A stretch of 56,744 nucleotides of DNA from Bacillus sp. FJAT-27245 (GTDB lineage: Bacteria > Bacillota > Bacilli > Bacillales > Cytobacillaceae). The notes beneath the pieces were generated by a model. The model ran no database searches. It had not been told where the DNA came from and worked only from the letters and a program-made list of their open reading frames with translations. Where the stretch lies: positions 1,665,151 to 1,721,894 of the forward strand of contig NZ_LIGI01000001.1 of assembly GCF_001273955.1 (NCBI RefSeq). The letters are read 5' to 3'. Shown here piece after piece: positions 10,147 to 19,446 of this stretch (position 1 is its first letter; each line of letters starts with the position of its first letter). A program made the translations under genes and the position numbers.

Positions 10147-10632
10147 TTGGCAATTCGCAAACTAGTGTACTATCCAGCAGAAATCCTGGAGCAGGCTTGC
10201 ACCGAAATAGGCAAGTTTGATAAAAAGCTCGGGAAATTGCTTGATGATATGTATGAAACAATGATTGAATTCGATGGCGTTGGTCTCGCTGCCCCGCAAA
10301 TTGGGCAGCCCGTCCGTGTAGCCATTGTCGATATTGATGATGAAATGGGAACCATTGAAATGGTTAATCCCAAAATTTTGTCCTCGGCTGGAGAACAAAC
10401 AGGGGTGGAGGGATGCCTGAGTTTTCCGGGCCTTTATGGGGAGGTTAAGCGGCCATCCCATGTCAAAATCGAGGCGCAAGACCGGAAAGGGAGAAGCTTT
10501 ACCCTTGAGGCGGAAGGGTTCCTCGCCAGGGCTATCCAGCATGAAATTGACCACCTTGATGGTGTCTTGTTCACGTCGAAGGTGACACGGTATTTGGAAG
10601 AAGATGAACTTGAGGGAGTTGAAAGCGAATGA
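10147..10632 (+). CDS. def: Peptide deformylase
   Basis: Metallohydrolase that removes the formyl group from nascent chains. The 161-residue protein has the three family motifs: [10 protein letters not shown] near residue 44, EGCLSFP near 87, and metal-binding HEIDH near 132. The start is a TTG at 10147, seven bases after GGAGGA (10134-10139), giving an N-terminus ([14 protein letters not shown]) that matches the B. subtilis enzyme. An upstream TTG at 10132 is part of the ribosome binding site and is rejected. It overlaps fmt by four bases; the pair adds and removes formyl groups. Confidence 0.95.
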   Translation: MAIRKLVYYPAEILEQACTEIGKFDKKLGKLLDDMYETMIEFDGVGLAAPQIGQPVRVAIVDIDDEMGTIEMVNPKILSSAGEQTGVEGCLSFPGLYGEVKRPSHVKIEAQDRKGRSFTLEAEGFLARAIQHEIDHLDGVLFTSKVTRYLEEDELEGVESE

Positions 10633-11573
10633 CAAAAATAGTGTTTATGGGAACTCCCGATTTTTCGGTACCGGTCCTTAGAAGGCTGATTGAGGACGGC
10701 TATGAAGTAATCGGGGTTGTAACCCAGCCGGACCGGCCGGTGGGCAGGAAAAGGATACTAACACCGCCACCGGTAAAAGTAGAGGCCGAAAAACATGGGA
10801 TTCCGGTCCTTCAGCCCGAAAAAATCAGGCTGAAGGACGAGTATGGAAAAGTCATTGACCTTAATCCCGACCTGATTGTGACAGCTGCATTCGGACAAAT
10901 CCTGCCCAAGGAGCTGCTGGAAGCTCCAAAATATGGCTGCATCAATGTCCACGCTTCCTTGCTGCCGGAACTGCGCGGAGGAGCCCCGATCCACTATGCG
11001 ATTATCCAGGGAAAGAAAAAGACCGGGATAACCATTATGTATATGGTGGAAAAGCTGGATGCAGGTGATATCCTTACCCAAGTAGAGGTTCCGATAACCG
11101 ACTCCGATACGGTTGGAACACTTCATGGCAAACTGAGCATAGCGGGCGCGGACCTATTATCCGAAACAATGCCTAAACTTCTTGATGGTGAATTGGAGCC
11201 AATCAAACAGAATGAAGATGAAGCTACATTTGCATTTAATATAAAAAGGGAAGAAGAACGGATTGACTGGGCGAAAACGGGTGAAGAAATATACAACCAA
11301 ATCAGGGGGATGAATCCTTGGCCGGTTGCATATACGACGCTTGACGGTACAGTGGTAAAGCTGTGGTCCTCCGAAAAAGTGCCGGTAAAGGGAGAATTCG
11401 CACCCGGACAAATTATTTCCTTGAAAGAGGATGGCATAACGGTCGGAACCGGGAATGGGACGGGAGTAAAGGTTACAATCCTTCAGCCCTCTGGTAAAAA
11501 GCCGATGGATGCCGGCCAATTTCTTCGCGGGGCAGGTGCAAAACTCAAGGAGGGGCAAAAATTCGGAGAATAA
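10629..11573 (+). CDS. fmt: Methionyl-tRNA formyltransferase
   Basis: Formylates initiator Met-tRNA using 10-formyl-tetrahydrofolate. The 314-residue protein shows the N-terminal [12 protein letters not shown] motif, the folate-site region [14 protein letters not shown] near residue 110 including the catalytic Asn/His area, and a C-terminal OB-fold-like tRNA-binding domain starting near residue 205. The ATG overlaps the def stop (ATGA). Normal length for the family. Confidence 0.96.
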   Translation: MTKIVFMGTPDFSVPVLRRLIEDGYEVIGVVTQPDRPVGRKRILTPPPVKVEAEKHGIPVLQPEKIRLKDEYGKVIDLNPDLIVTAAFGQILPKELLEAPKYGCINVHASLLPELRGGAPIHYAIIQGKKKTGITIMYMVEKLDAGDILTQVEVPITDSDTVGTLHGKLSIAGADLLSETMPKLLDGELEPIKQNEDEATFAFNIKREEERIDWAKTGEEIYNQIRGMNPWPVAYTTLDGTVVKLWSSEKVPVKGEFAPGQIISLKEDGITVGTGNGTGVKVTILQPSGKKPMDAGQFLRGAGAKLKEGQKFGE

Positions 11574-11631
11574 CACCGGTGCGTTCCGGGTTATTGAAAG
11601 GAGAGAAGGGCATGCTTTATTGCCCGTAAAA

Positions 11632-12981
11632 ATGGCGGCAAAGAGAAAAAATGTCCGGGAGACGGCTTTGGACCTCCTGGAAGCAATCGAAAAGAACCAG
11701 GCATACAGCAATTTGCTCCTGCACCATACAATTGAGAAAAACCAGCTTCCCCAAAAGGATATTGGACTTTTGACGGAGCTAACGTACGGAACCCTTCAAA
11801 GGAGCATGACACTTGATTATTATCTGGCGCCTTTTTTGAAAAATCCAAGGAAAATCGAGCGCTGGGTCATCCACCTTTTAAAGGTTACTGTATATCAAAT
11901 GGTTTATCTCGATAAAATACCGGACAGGGCCGCCATATTTGAAGCTGTTGAAATAGCGAAAAAACGCGGACATAAAGGGATCGCATCGATGGTGAATGGG
12001 ATACTGAGAAGCATCCAGCGGGAAGGGGTTCCTTCCGTTGAAGAGATCCAGGACCGGACAGTGAGGCTGGCCATTGAAACGAGCCATCCGGAATGGCTGG
12101 TAAAAAGGTGGATCAGCCAATTCGGTTTTGAAAAAACGAAGGAAATGTGTGAAATCAATTTGACTGCCCCGCTTCAAACGGGAAGGGTGAATCTCTCTAA
12201 AATTTCACGGGACGAGTGTGTAACACTTCTTGAAGGGGAAGGGTTTATGGTTGAAGCAAGCCCGGTCATCCCCGAGGCTGTGAGGTCACTGAAAGGAAAT
12301 CTCGCGTCTTCCAAGGCTTTCAGGGATGGGCTAATAACAATTCAGGACGAAAGTTCGATGCTCGCCGCATACGCGCTTGGCGTACGGAGGGATGAAAAGG
12401 TTCTCGATGCTTGCGCCGCTCCTGGAGGGAAAAGCACCCATATTGCCGAAAAAATGGCTGGGACGGGAAATGTCGTTTCGCTCGACCTTCATGAGCATAA
12501 AGTGAAGCTGGTTCAGGAGAATGCGGACAGGCTTGATTTGCCAAATATTGAGGCAATGGCGCTTGACAGCCGTAGCGCCAAAGATAGGTTCGAACCAGAG
12601 TCATTTGACCGGATTCTTCTCGATGCACCATGTTCGGGCCTGGGGGTCATGCGGAGAAAACCCGATATGAAATATACGAAAAAAGAGGAGGACCTTGGCC
12701 GGCTTGAAAAAATCCAGCAGGAACTCCTTGATTCCGTGGCGCCGTTGTTAAAAAAAGGTGGAATTCTTGTGTACAGTACGTGTACAGTAGATAAAGGAGA
12801 AAACCACCGGAGTGTAACGGAATTTCTCAAAAGGCACCCCGAATATGAATCGGATAACGGGCTCGCTGACAGGATGCCTGAGGCGGTCCGCCCTTTGGTC
12901 GATGGCTGTGAACTTCAGATCATGCCACAGGACTTCGGGTCAGACGGGTTTTATATTGCAAGTCTACGAAAGAAGGTGTAA
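11632..12981 (+). CDS. rsmB: 16S rRNA (cytosine-967-C5) methyltransferase RsmB
   Basis: SAM-dependent methyltransferase acting on C967 (E. coli numbering) of 16S rRNA. The 449-residue form has an N-terminal NusB-like domain (residues ~1-150), SAM-binding ACAAPGGKSTH near residue 262, DAPCSG with the first catalytic Cys near 332, and VYSTCT with the second near 381. I choose ATG 11632 (MAAKRKNVRE) by homology; a TTG at 11620 is also in frame. The best Shine-Dalgarno sequence (AAGGAG, 11598-11603) actually faces an out-of-frame ATG at 11612 that opens a five-codon frame ending two bases before 11632. Confidence 0.93.
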   Translation: MAAKRKNVRETALDLLEAIEKNQAYSNLLLHHTIEKNQLPQKDIGLLTELTYGTLQRSMTLDYYLAPFLKNPRKIERWVIHLLKVTVYQMVYLDKIPDRAAIFEAVEIAKKRGHKGIASMVNGILRSIQREGVPSVEEIQDRTVRLAIETSHPEWLVKRWISQFGFEKTKEMCEINLTAPLQTGRVNLSKISRDECVTLLEGEGFMVEASPVIPEAVRSLKGNLASSKAFRDGLITIQDESSMLAAYALGVRRDEKVLDACAAPGGKSTHIAEKMAGTGNVVSLDLHEHKVKLVQENADRLDLPNIEAMALDSRSAKDRFEPESFDRILLDAPCSGLGVMRRKPDMKYTKKEEDLGRLEKIQQELLDSVAPLLKKGGILVYSTCTVDKGENHRSVTEFLKRHPEYESDNGLADRMPEAVRPLVDGCELQIMPQDFGSDGFYIASLRKKV

Positions 12982-12984
12982 CGG

Positions 12985-14079
12985 TTGGAACCGAATAATA
13001 CAGCAAAGAAAAACAATGTGGAAGAACAGCAGAAGCCGTCCATATACTCACTCCAGCTTCACGAATTGAAGGAATGGCTAACCGCAAAAGGGGAAAAGCC
13101 GTTCCGGGCAGAGCAGATTTTTGAATGGCTTTATAAGAAGAGGGCTGTTTCCTTTGAGGAAATGAGCAATCTTTCAAAAAACCTCCGGGAAAAACTGGAG
13201 GAAAATTTCAAATTGACGACCCTCACAACAGCCATCCAGCAGACGTCGGCCGATGGGACCATCAAATTCCTTTTCGAACTACATGATGGCTATTCGATTG
13301 AAACGGTGCTCATGCGCCATGAATACGGAAATTCGGTATGCGTAACGACACAGGTAGGCTGCCGGATCGGCTGCACTTTTTGCGCATCCACACTAGGCGG
13401 GCTGAAACGGCACCTTGAGGCAGGGGAAATTGTCGCCCAGGTCGTTAAAGTCCAAAAAGCGCTTGACGAAACGGATGAGCGGGTAAGTTCTGTCGTTATT
13501 ATGGGGATTGGCGAGCCGTTCGACAACTATGACAATATGCTTTCCTTCCTGAAAATCATCAACCATGACAAAGCACTGAATATTGGCGCCCGCCACATCA
13601 CAGTCTCAACAAGCGGTATCATCCCGAAGATCTACCAGTTTGCGGATGAGAACATGCAGATCAATTTCGCCATTTCCCTCCATGCCCCAAATACCGAGCT
13701 AAGAAGCAGGCTGATGCCGATTAACAAGGCTTACAAACTTGATGACTTAATGAAAGCTGTAAGGTATTATATCGATAAGACGGGGAGAAGGATTAGTTTT
13801 GAATATGGCCTTTTTGGGAAAGTGAACGATCAAATTGAACACGCTGAAGAGCTGGCTGTCCTTTTAAAAGGGCTAAAATGCCACGTAAATCTTATTCCTG
13901 TCAACTATGTTCCAGAACGGGATTATGTACGGACTCCAAAAGATCAGATTTTTGCGTTTGAAAAAACCTTGAAAAACAGGGGAATCAATGTAACCATCAG
14001 GCGAGAGCAGGGGCATGACATCGATGCGGCATGCGGACAGCTGCGGGCCAAAACCCGCAAGGAGGAGTTGAAAAGCTAG
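12985..14079 (+). CDS. rlmN: Dual-specificity RNA methyltransferase RlmN (radical SAM)
   Basis: Methylates C2 of A2503 in 23S rRNA and A37 in some tRNAs. The 364-residue protein has the radical SAM cluster motif CRIGCTFC (CxxxCxxC) around residues 126-133, the GIGEP motif near 173, and a C-terminal conserved Cys in DAACGQLR near 350 needed for the methyl-transfer cycle. The start is a TTG at 12985, just after the rsmB stop, with AGAAGGTG upstream. The N-terminal ~18 residues are variable in the family, so the start is less certain than the rest. Confidence 0.95.
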   Translation: MEPNNTAKKNNVEEQQKPSIYSLQLHELKEWLTAKGEKPFRAEQIFEWLYKKRAVSFEEMSNLSKNLREKLEENFKLTTLTTAIQQTSADGTIKFLFELHDGYSIETVLMRHEYGNSVCVTTQVGCRIGCTFCASTLGGLKRHLEAGEIVAQVVKVQKALDETDERVSSVVIMGIGEPFDNYDNMLSFLKIINHDKALNIGARHITVSTSGIIPKIYQFADENMQINFAISLHAPNTELRSRLMPINKAYKLDDLMKAVRYYIDKTGRRISFEYGLFGKVNDQIEHAEELAVLLKGLKCHVNLIPVNYVPERDYVRTPKDQIFAFEKTLKNRGINVTIRREQGHDIDAACGQLRAKTRKEELKS

Positions 14080-14832
14080 ATGAGAGCGGTCTATATGACT
14101 GACCAGGGGAGAATCAGGAGCCATAACGAGGACAACGGGGGGATTTTTGTAAATGGCGACGGCTACCGCCTGGCCATCGTAGCCGATGGCATGGGCGGCC
14201 ACCGCGCCGGGGATGTTGCCAGCGGGTTGGCATTGGCCGAGTTGAAAAATTTCTGGGAAAATTCAAGAGGGATTAAAATTCCCGGCCAAGCCGAACGGTG
14301 GCTGAAGGAGCATATCGGCCTCGTCAACGGGGTGATTTTCAGGCATGCCCGCTCCAATGAGGCATGTGATGGCATGGGGACGACGATTGTCGCCGCCATT
14401 ATGCTGGAGGATTCCGCCACAATCGCCAATATTGGCGACAGCCGTTGCTATATCCTCAATGAATCAGGTTTCAGGAAAATAACAGAGGACCATTCCCTTG
14501 TGAATGAATTGCTTCGTTCCGGGCAAATTTCAAGGGAGGATGCCGAAAACCATCCCCGCAAAAATGTTCTGCTCAGGGCGCTTGGCACGGAGGAAAAAGT
14601 CGAGATGGACGTCAGCACCATCATGTTCGAGGAAGGCGACGCACTTTTGCTTTGCTCCGACGGACTATCCAATAAGGTTAGCGAAAAGGAAATGGCGGAG
14701 GTCCTCTCAAGCGGGGCTTCGCTTGAGGAAAAAGCCTTCAGGCTGATTTCCCTTGCCAATGATTACGGCGGGGAAGACAATATCACCTTGGCGATTGTCG
14801 AGTTTGCCGGAGTCAGCGAGGGTGATAACTAA
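14080..14832 (+). CDS. prpC: PP2C-type Ser/Thr phosphatase PrpC (Stp)
   Basis: Mn2+/Mg2+-dependent phosphatase that reverses PrkC phosphorylation. The 250-residue protein contains PPM motifs TDQGRIRSHNED near residue 7, ADGMGGHRAG near 36 with metal-binding Asp and Gly, GDSRCY near 121, SDGLSN near 191, and GGEDNIT near 230. The ATG directly follows the rlmN stop, and its own stop abuts the prkC ATG, so phosphatase and kinase are co-translated. The ribosome binding site (GGAGGAG in the end of rlmN) is slightly distant. Confidence 0.95.
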   Translation: MRAVYMTDQGRIRSHNEDNGGIFVNGDGYRLAIVADGMGGHRAGDVASGLALAELKNFWENSRGIKIPGQAERWLKEHIGLVNGVIFRHARSNEACDGMGTTIVAAIMLEDSATIANIGDSRCYILNESGFRKITEDHSLVNELLRSGQISREDAENHPRKNVLLRALGTEEKVEMDVSTIMFEEGDALLLCSDGLSNKVSEKEMAEVLSSGASLEEKAFRLISLANDYGGEDNITLAIVEFAGVSEGDN

Positions 14833-16797
14833 ATGATGATTGGAAAACGCGTTAGCGGGCGATATAAGATACTTGATACAATTGGCGGCGGAGGGATGGC
14901 GAATGTTTACCTCGCACACGACATGATTCTTGACAGGAATGTCGCCGTCAAGATGCTCCGCCTTGACTTTGCCAACGACGAGGAATTCATCCGAAGATTC
15001 CACCGCGAGGCCCAGTCGGCGACCAGCCTCGCCCACCCGAACATTGTCAACATTTACGACGTCGGCGAGGAAGAGGACCTATATTATATCGTTATGGAAT
15101 ACGTCGATGGGCAAACACTAAAGCAATACATACAGCAATACTCCCCGCTCAGGGTGGAAGCGGCCATCGACATTATGAAGCAGCTGACTTCGGCGATTGC
15201 CCACGCCCACCAGAATCACATAGTCCACCGGGATATCAAGCCGCAGAACATTCTTGTCGACAAGCAGGGAAATGTTAAAATAACCGATTTTGGCATTGCA
15301 ATGGCCCTTAGTTCGACAAGCATCACTCAAACCAACTCCGTAATGGGCTCGGTCCATTATCTGTCACCTGAACAGGCGAGAGGCGGAATGGCGAATAAAA
15401 AATCGGATATTTACTCCCTCGGCATCGTGATGTTCGAGCTTCTGACTGGGAGGCTTCCGTTTTTTGGGGAATCGGCGGTTTCCATTGCTTTGAAGCACCT
15501 TCAATCCGAAACGCCATCCGTACGCAGATGGAATCCGGATATCCCGCAAAGCGTGGAAAACATAGTTTTAAAGGCAACCGCCAAAGATCCTTTCCTACGC
15601 TACAACAGTGTTGAAGAAATGGAAGACGACCTGCGGACATCCCTTTATCCGGAGAGGATCAATGAGCCTAAATTTGTCATTCCGGAGGATAATGACGCGA
15701 CAATAGCGATACCGGTCATTACCGCGGACCAGCAACTGAAAAACCTGGATGAAACAATCATCCATGCCCAGGACAGGGAAAGCGCGGCCGATTACACCGC
15801 GCCGCAGGAAAAGGCGAAAAAGAAACGGAAGAAATGGCCGATCATCCTCGTTTCCACTTTTGTGGCACTCGTGCTACTGGGAGTGATGACGTTAACCGTC
15901 TTTCCGGCGATTTTTGGGGCGAAGGACGTCAAAATCCCCGATGTCCGTGGGGGAACCCTCAACAATGCCATTTCCGATTTAAAAGCTGCCGGGTTTGCAA
16001 TCGGTGAAACGAGGGAAATACCTGATGATCTCGTCGAGAAAGGGCTTGTGGTCAAAACTGACCCGCCTGGAGGCCATACCGCCAAGGAAGGGGCGAGGAT
16101 TGATCTCTTCGTCAGCTCCGGGAAGGAAAGATATGAACTTTCTGATTACACAGGAAGACCTTTCAAGGAAGTGGAAACTCTTCTTAAAAAGGAACACTTC
16201 AAGAATGTCCGCGGAATCGAACAACATGATGAGAGCGATCCAGGGACAATCCTCCGGCAGAGTGAACCAAAAGGCAAATTCGTTGTTCCGGAAGAAACTG
16301 AAATGGAGTTCATTATCAGCAAGGGACCCGAAAAAATTACTCTCCGCGATTTGAGGGAGTATAATGAAAAAAGCCTTGCCGATTATGCGGAGTCGACCGG
16401 ATTGAAAGTAAAAATGGCCGAGCCAGTTTATGATGAAACGATTGAAAAAGGGCTTGTTGTCTCTCAAACTCCTCCTGCCGGATCGGAGCTTTATAGAGGG
16501 GATACGGTCACCGTTGTGCTTTCAAAAGGGAAGGAAGAAATTCTCCCGAAGAAGATCCGGAGGGAAATAACGCTTGAATATGACCCGGAAGTACCCGGCC
16601 AGCCGCAAGAGTACCAGGTTTACATTGATGATGCCGTCCATACAATGACGGAACCGGCCGAAACAGGCGCGATTACATCCACTGAAACAATTGTCATCGA
16701 ACTCCAGGTGCCATACGGGAAAAAAGCGGGCTACCAAGTCATACTCGACAATAGGGTCATTGATAATTACACTGTATCCTATGAAGATGCCGAATAA
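14833..16797 (+). CDS. prkC: PASTA-domain Ser/Thr protein kinase PrkC
   Basis: Membrane kinase that senses muropeptides or lipid II through its external PASTA repeats and controls growth, cell-wall and germination pathways. The 654-residue protein has a cytoplasmic Hanks-type kinase domain (glycine loop GGGGMANVY near 17, VAVKMLR, catalytic HRDIKPQNI near 134, DFGIA near 155), a basic juxtamembrane stretch, one TM helix at about 335-358, three PASTA repeats between about 365 and 570, and an extra C-terminal beta-rich domain. Architecture and size match B. subtilis PrkC. A GC-rich hairpin lies just after it. Confidence 0.96.
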   Translation: MMIGKRVSGRYKILDTIGGGGMANVYLAHDMILDRNVAVKMLRLDFANDEEFIRRFHREAQSATSLAHPNIVNIYDVGEEEDLYYIVMEYVDGQTLKQYIQQYSPLRVEAAIDIMKQLTSAIAHAHQNHIVHRDIKPQNILVDKQGNVKITDFGIAMALSSTSITQTNSVMGSVHYLSPEQARGGMANKKSDIYSLGIVMFELLTGRLPFFGESAVSIALKHLQSETPSVRRWNPDIPQSVENIVLKATAKDPFLRYNSVEEMEDDLRTSLYPERINEPKFVIPEDNDATIAIPVITADQQLKNLDETIIHAQDRESAADYTAPQEKAKKKRKKWPIILVSTFVALVLLGVMTLTVFPAIFGAKDVKIPDVRGGTLNNAISDLKAAGFAIGETREIPDDLVEKGLVVKTDPPGGHTAKEGARIDLFVSSGKERYELSDYTGRPFKEVETLLKKEHFKNVRGIEQHDESDPGTILRQSEPKGKFVVPEETEMEFIISKGPEKITLRDLREYNEKSLADYAESTGLKVKMAEPVYDETIEKGLVVSQTPPAGSELYRGDTVTVVLSKGKEEILPKKIRREITLEYDPEVPGQPQEYQVYIDDAVHTMTEPAETGAITSTETIVIELQVPYGKKAGYQVILDNRVIDNYTVSYEDAE

Positions 16798-16804
16798 GTA
16801 TAAG

Positions 16805-16841
16805 GCGGGCGGGAAGGGTGTTTTTACAGCCTTCAGCCCGC
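16805..16841 (+). other. GC-rich hairpin between prkC and rsgA
   Basis: GCGGGC (16805-16810) plus GAAGG (16813-16817) pair with CCTTC (16830-16834) plus GCCCGC (16836-16841), leaving a 12-base loop. No T tract follows, so it is unlikely to be a standard terminator. It may set mRNA processing or stability between the kinase and rsgA. Confidence 0.4.
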
Positions 16842-16879
16842 AAACTCTTGGGGAAAACGATAAATCAAGGAGTGTGTAT

Positions 16880-17761
16880 ATGCCTGAAGGGAAAATCATC
16901 AAGGCATTAAGCGGTTTTTACTATGTTGTCCATAATGGAACGGTTACCCAATGCAGGGGCAGGGGCGTTTTTCGGAAAAACAAAATCACGCCTCTTGTCG
17001 GGGATGATGTTGTGTTCCAGGCAGATAATGAACAGGAAGGGTACATCCTCGAAGTAAAGGAGCGGAAAAACGAGCTTGTCAGGCCTCCAATTGCAAACGT
17101 TGACCGGGCGTTTCTCGTCTTCTCCGCGGTTGAGCCAGCCTTCAGCCCCGTCCTTCTGGACCGCTTTCTCGTCCTGGTCGAATACAACCATATCGAACCA
17201 ATCATATGTATAACGAAAACCGATCTTGTGGCCGAAAGTGATTTAAGGGAGATTGAGCGTTATGCGTCCGATTATCGGGCAGCGGGTTATGAGGTCATCC
17301 TTGTATCTTCGGAAACAGAGACCGGGATTGAGCAGCTCCATCCTCATCTTGACGGGAAAATCTCCGTTTTCGCCGGCCAATCCGGAGTCGGGAAGTCATC
17401 TCTTCTGAATGTTCTTCGACCCGGGCTCGAGCTAAAAACGAGCGGCATTTCGAGCCATCTTGGCAGGGGGAAGCATACGACGCGCCATGTCGAGCTGATT
17501 GAAATCGGGGACGGGCTCGTCGCCGATACCCCCGGCTTCAGCTCGCTTGAATTCCAGGAAATCGAGGCTGGCGAACTCGGTTCGTGTTTCCCTGAGATTT
17601 CACGTTCCGCCGAAAACTGCAAATTCAGGGGCTGCCTCCATGTGAAGGAGCCGAAATGCGCGGTTAAGGCCGCGGTTGAGGAAGGTGTAATCCCTCAGTA
17701 CCGCTATGAAAACTATTTGAATTTTTTACAGGAAATTAAAGATAGAAAGCCGAGGTATTAG
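16880..17761 (+). CDS. rsgA: Ribosome small subunit-dependent GTPase RsgA (CpgA/YloQ)
   Basis: Circularly permuted GTPase that checks late 30S maturation; in B. subtilis CpgA is also a PrkC substrate. The 293-residue protein has an N-terminal OB fold (residues ~1-65), G4 motif TKTD near 112, G1 GQSGVGKSS near 168, G3 DTPGF near 217, and a C-terminal zinc motif with Cys/His in [10 protein letters not shown] and KC near 244-257. The ATG at 16880 ([13 protein letters not shown]) follows AAGGAG at 16868. The preceding open frame overlaps prkC and is not part of it. Confidence 0.95.
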   Translation: MPEGKIIKALSGFYYVVHNGTVTQCRGRGVFRKNKITPLVGDDVVFQADNEQEGYILEVKERKNELVRPPIANVDRAFLVFSAVEPAFSPVLLDRFLVLVEYNHIEPIICITKTDLVAESDLREIERYASDYRAAGYEVILVSSETETGIEQLHPHLDGKISVFAGQSGVGKSSLLNVLRPGLELKTSGISSHLGRGKHTTRHVELIEIGDGLVADTPGFSSLEFQEIEAGELGSCFPEISRSAENCKFRGCLHVKEPKCAVKAAVEEGVIPQYRYENYLNFLQEIKDRKPRY

Positions 17762-17763
17762 TT

Positions 17764-18408
17764 ATGGTAAAAATAGCACCTTCAATCCTCTCAGCCGATT
17801 TCTCCAGGCTTGGCGAGGAAATTAAAGATGTCGAGCGGGGCGGGGCGGACTACATCCATGTGGATGTGATGGACGGCCACTTTGTACCGAACATCACCAT
17901 CGGTCCGCTGATTGTCGAGGCAATCCGCCCGATAACGGACCTTCCGCTCGACGTGCACCTTATGATTGAAAACCCTGACCAATACATTGAGGCGTTTGCG
18001 AAAGCGGGTGCGGACTACATCACGGTCCATGTTGAGGCTAGCCGCCATCTGCACCGGACAAACCAAATCATTAAAAGCTTTGGCGTCAAGGCTGGCGTAG
18101 TCCTGAACCCTGCGACTCCCGTAGAGTCGATTAAGCATATCATTGAAGATGTCGACATGGTGCTGCTTATGACCGTTAATCCGGGATTTGGGGGGCAAAA
18201 GTTCATACCGGGGGTCCTCCCGAAAATTCGTGAAGTAAAAGCAATGGCTTTAGCAACCGGCAAGGACATTGAAATTGAAGTAGACGGCGGGGTTAACGCC
18301 GAAACCGCCAAATTATGCATTGATGCAGGAGCAACCGTTCTTGTTGCGGGCTCGGCGGTCTATGGACACGTTGACAGGGCAAAAGCAATAGCCGACATTC
18401 GCGGATAA
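17764..18408 (+). CDS. rpe: Ribulose-phosphate 3-epimerase
   Basis: Interconverts ribulose 5-phosphate and xylulose 5-phosphate in the pentose phosphate pathway. The 214-residue TIM-barrel protein has [10 protein letters not shown] at the N-terminus, metal/catalytic [12 protein letters not shown] near residue 33, VHLMI near 65, VNPGFGGQ near 139 and EVDGGVN near 174. It starts two bases after the rsgA stop and is likely co-transcribed with it. A hairpin terminator follows before thiN. Confidence 0.97.
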   Translation: MVKIAPSILSADFSRLGEEIKDVERGGADYIHVDVMDGHFVPNITIGPLIVEAIRPITDLPLDVHLMIENPDQYIEAFAKAGADYITVHVEASRHLHRTNQIIKSFGVKAGVVLNPATPVESIKHIIEDVDMVLLMTVNPGFGGQKFIPGVLPKIREVKAMALATGKDIEIEVDGGVNAETAKLCIDAGATVLVAGSAVYGHVDRAKAIADIRG

Positions 18409-18421
18409 AAGGAATGGGAAC

Positions 18422-18447
18422 AGCCAGCTTAATGCTGGTTTTTTCTT
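18422..18447 (+). terminator. Terminator or attenuator between rpe and thiN
   Basis: AGCCAGC (18422-18428) pairs with GCTGGTT (18434-18440) around TTAAT and leads into TTTTTTCTTT. The stem is short (seven pairs, one G-T). Because thiN follows only 64 bases later with no obvious promoter, it may be leaky. Confidence 0.55.
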
Positions 18448-18510
18448 TGGGCCGGCAATGCCGGATGGGAGTTTTATTACGCCGCCTTGAATGGCGGAGG
18501 AGGTGTGCAA

Positions 18511-19158
18511 GTGATAATCAATATTGTTGGAGGCGGCCCGCGGGCATACATTCCTCCGCTTCAGGAATACGAAATCGCCCAAACGAAATGGGTAGGAGTC
18601 GACAGGGGCACTGCCGTTTTGCTGGAAAATGGTATTAAACCTAACGCCGCATTTGGGGATTTCGATTCTGTTACAAAAGAAGAATTGGCAAACTTTGAAA
18701 CGGCCGTTCCCAACCTGAAAAAGTACAAGCCCGAAAAGGATGAAACGGATATGGAGCTTGCCCTTTCCTGGGCTGTTCGACAAAATCCGGACAGCATCCG
18801 GATTTTTGGCGCTACGGGAGGGCGAATCGACCATTTCCTTGCCAATCTTCATTTGCTTGAAAAATACGCCCATGAAAAAAGGCCATGTGAAATCATCATG
18901 ATAGATTGTACCAATCATGTTTCCGTAAAGTTGCCGGGACTCTATCAAGTTGAAAAAGAGAGCGGCAAAAAATATATTTCCTTCCTCCCTGGCTCACAGG
19001 ACGTAGCGGGCCTGACTTTGCAAGGATTCAAATACCCCTTGGAAAACCGTTATGTTCCAAAAGGTTCGACCCTTTGTGTCAGCAATGAACTAATTGGGGA
19101 AACCGGTACTTTTTCATTTTCCGAAGGCATATTAATAGTCATAAGGAGCAATGACTAA
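18511..19158 (+). CDS. thiN: Thiamine diphosphokinase ThiN
   Basis: Converts thiamine to thiamine diphosphate using ATP. The 215-residue protein begins INIVGGGPRAYIP, has the FGDFDS substrate motif near residue 50, KDETDMELAL near 75, and IFGATGGRIDHFL near 98, as in B. subtilis ThiN. The start is a GTG at 18511, seven bases after AGGAGG (18498-18503). A longer in-frame start upstream would lie inside the ribosome binding site. A CCGCC/GGCGG hairpin (18482-18497) sits directly before the Shine-Dalgarno sequence. No TPP riboswitch is visible. Confidence 0.94.
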   Translation: MIINIVGGGPRAYIPPLQEYEIAQTKWVGVDRGTAVLLENGIKPNAAFGDFDSVTKEELANFETAVPNLKKYKPEKDETDMELALSWAVRQNPDSIRIFGATGGRIDHFLANLHLLEKYAHEKRPCEIIMIDCTNHVSVKLPGLYQVEKESGKKYISFLPGSQDVAGLTLQGFKYPLENRYVPKGSTLCVSNELIGETGTFSFSEGILIVIRSND

Positions 19159-19258
19159 TCTGTTCTCCGGTTTAATGTACTTATTTATAATAAGCGGAAT
19201 ATCCTAAATAAGAGTGCAGGTAAAGATTGAGCCGTGTGAAAAGGTGAGGAGGGGCACT

Positions 19259-19342
19259 ATGAAATTTTATACGATCAAACTGCCGAGATTCCTGGGAGGT
19301 CTAGTCCGGGCAATGATTGGGATGTTTAGAAAAGGCGAATGA
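19259..19342 (+). CDS. spoVM: Stage V sporulation protein M (27-residue peptide)
   Basis: Amphipathic peptide that recognises the positive curvature of the forespore membrane and anchors the SpoIVA coat basement layer. The frame encodes 27 residues beginning MKFYTIKLPRFLGGLV and ending RKGE. B. subtilis SpoVM has 26 residues with MKFYTIKLPKFLGG, so Pro9 and the amphipathic helix are kept and the C-terminus is one residue longer. GAGGAGGGG lies just before the ATG. It is in the standard place between thiN and rpmB. A sporulation sigma-E promoter is expected, but I cannot identify one with confidence. Confidence 0.92.
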   Translation: MKFYTIKLPRFLGGLVRAMIGMFRKGE

Positions 19343-19360
19343 AGGTATATGGATGTTAGG

Positions 19361-19389
19361 GCACCCTTGAACTAGGGTGCTTTTCCTTT
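19361..19389 (+). terminator. Terminator of spoVM
   Basis: GCACCCT (19361-19367) and AGGGTGC (19374-19380) form a perfect seven-bp stem with a six-base loop, followed by TTTTCCTTT. It lies 18 bases after the spoVM stop. Confidence 0.8.
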
Positions 19390-19446
19390 ATTGTTAAGGA
19401 AACTATAAAATTGATCCTTGGGGATAACTCGAAACAAGTTATTGTA

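Noticed and set aside
18447-18510. TPP riboswitch before thiN
   Set aside because: The conserved CTGAGA and ACCTGA words are missing and the spacer is too short.
19159-19258. Sigma-E promoter of spoVM
   Set aside because: Expected from B. subtilis, but no ATA/CATAnnnT pair at proper spacing could be identified; the CTTATT-TAT-AATAAG palindrome near 19170 is not evidence of it.
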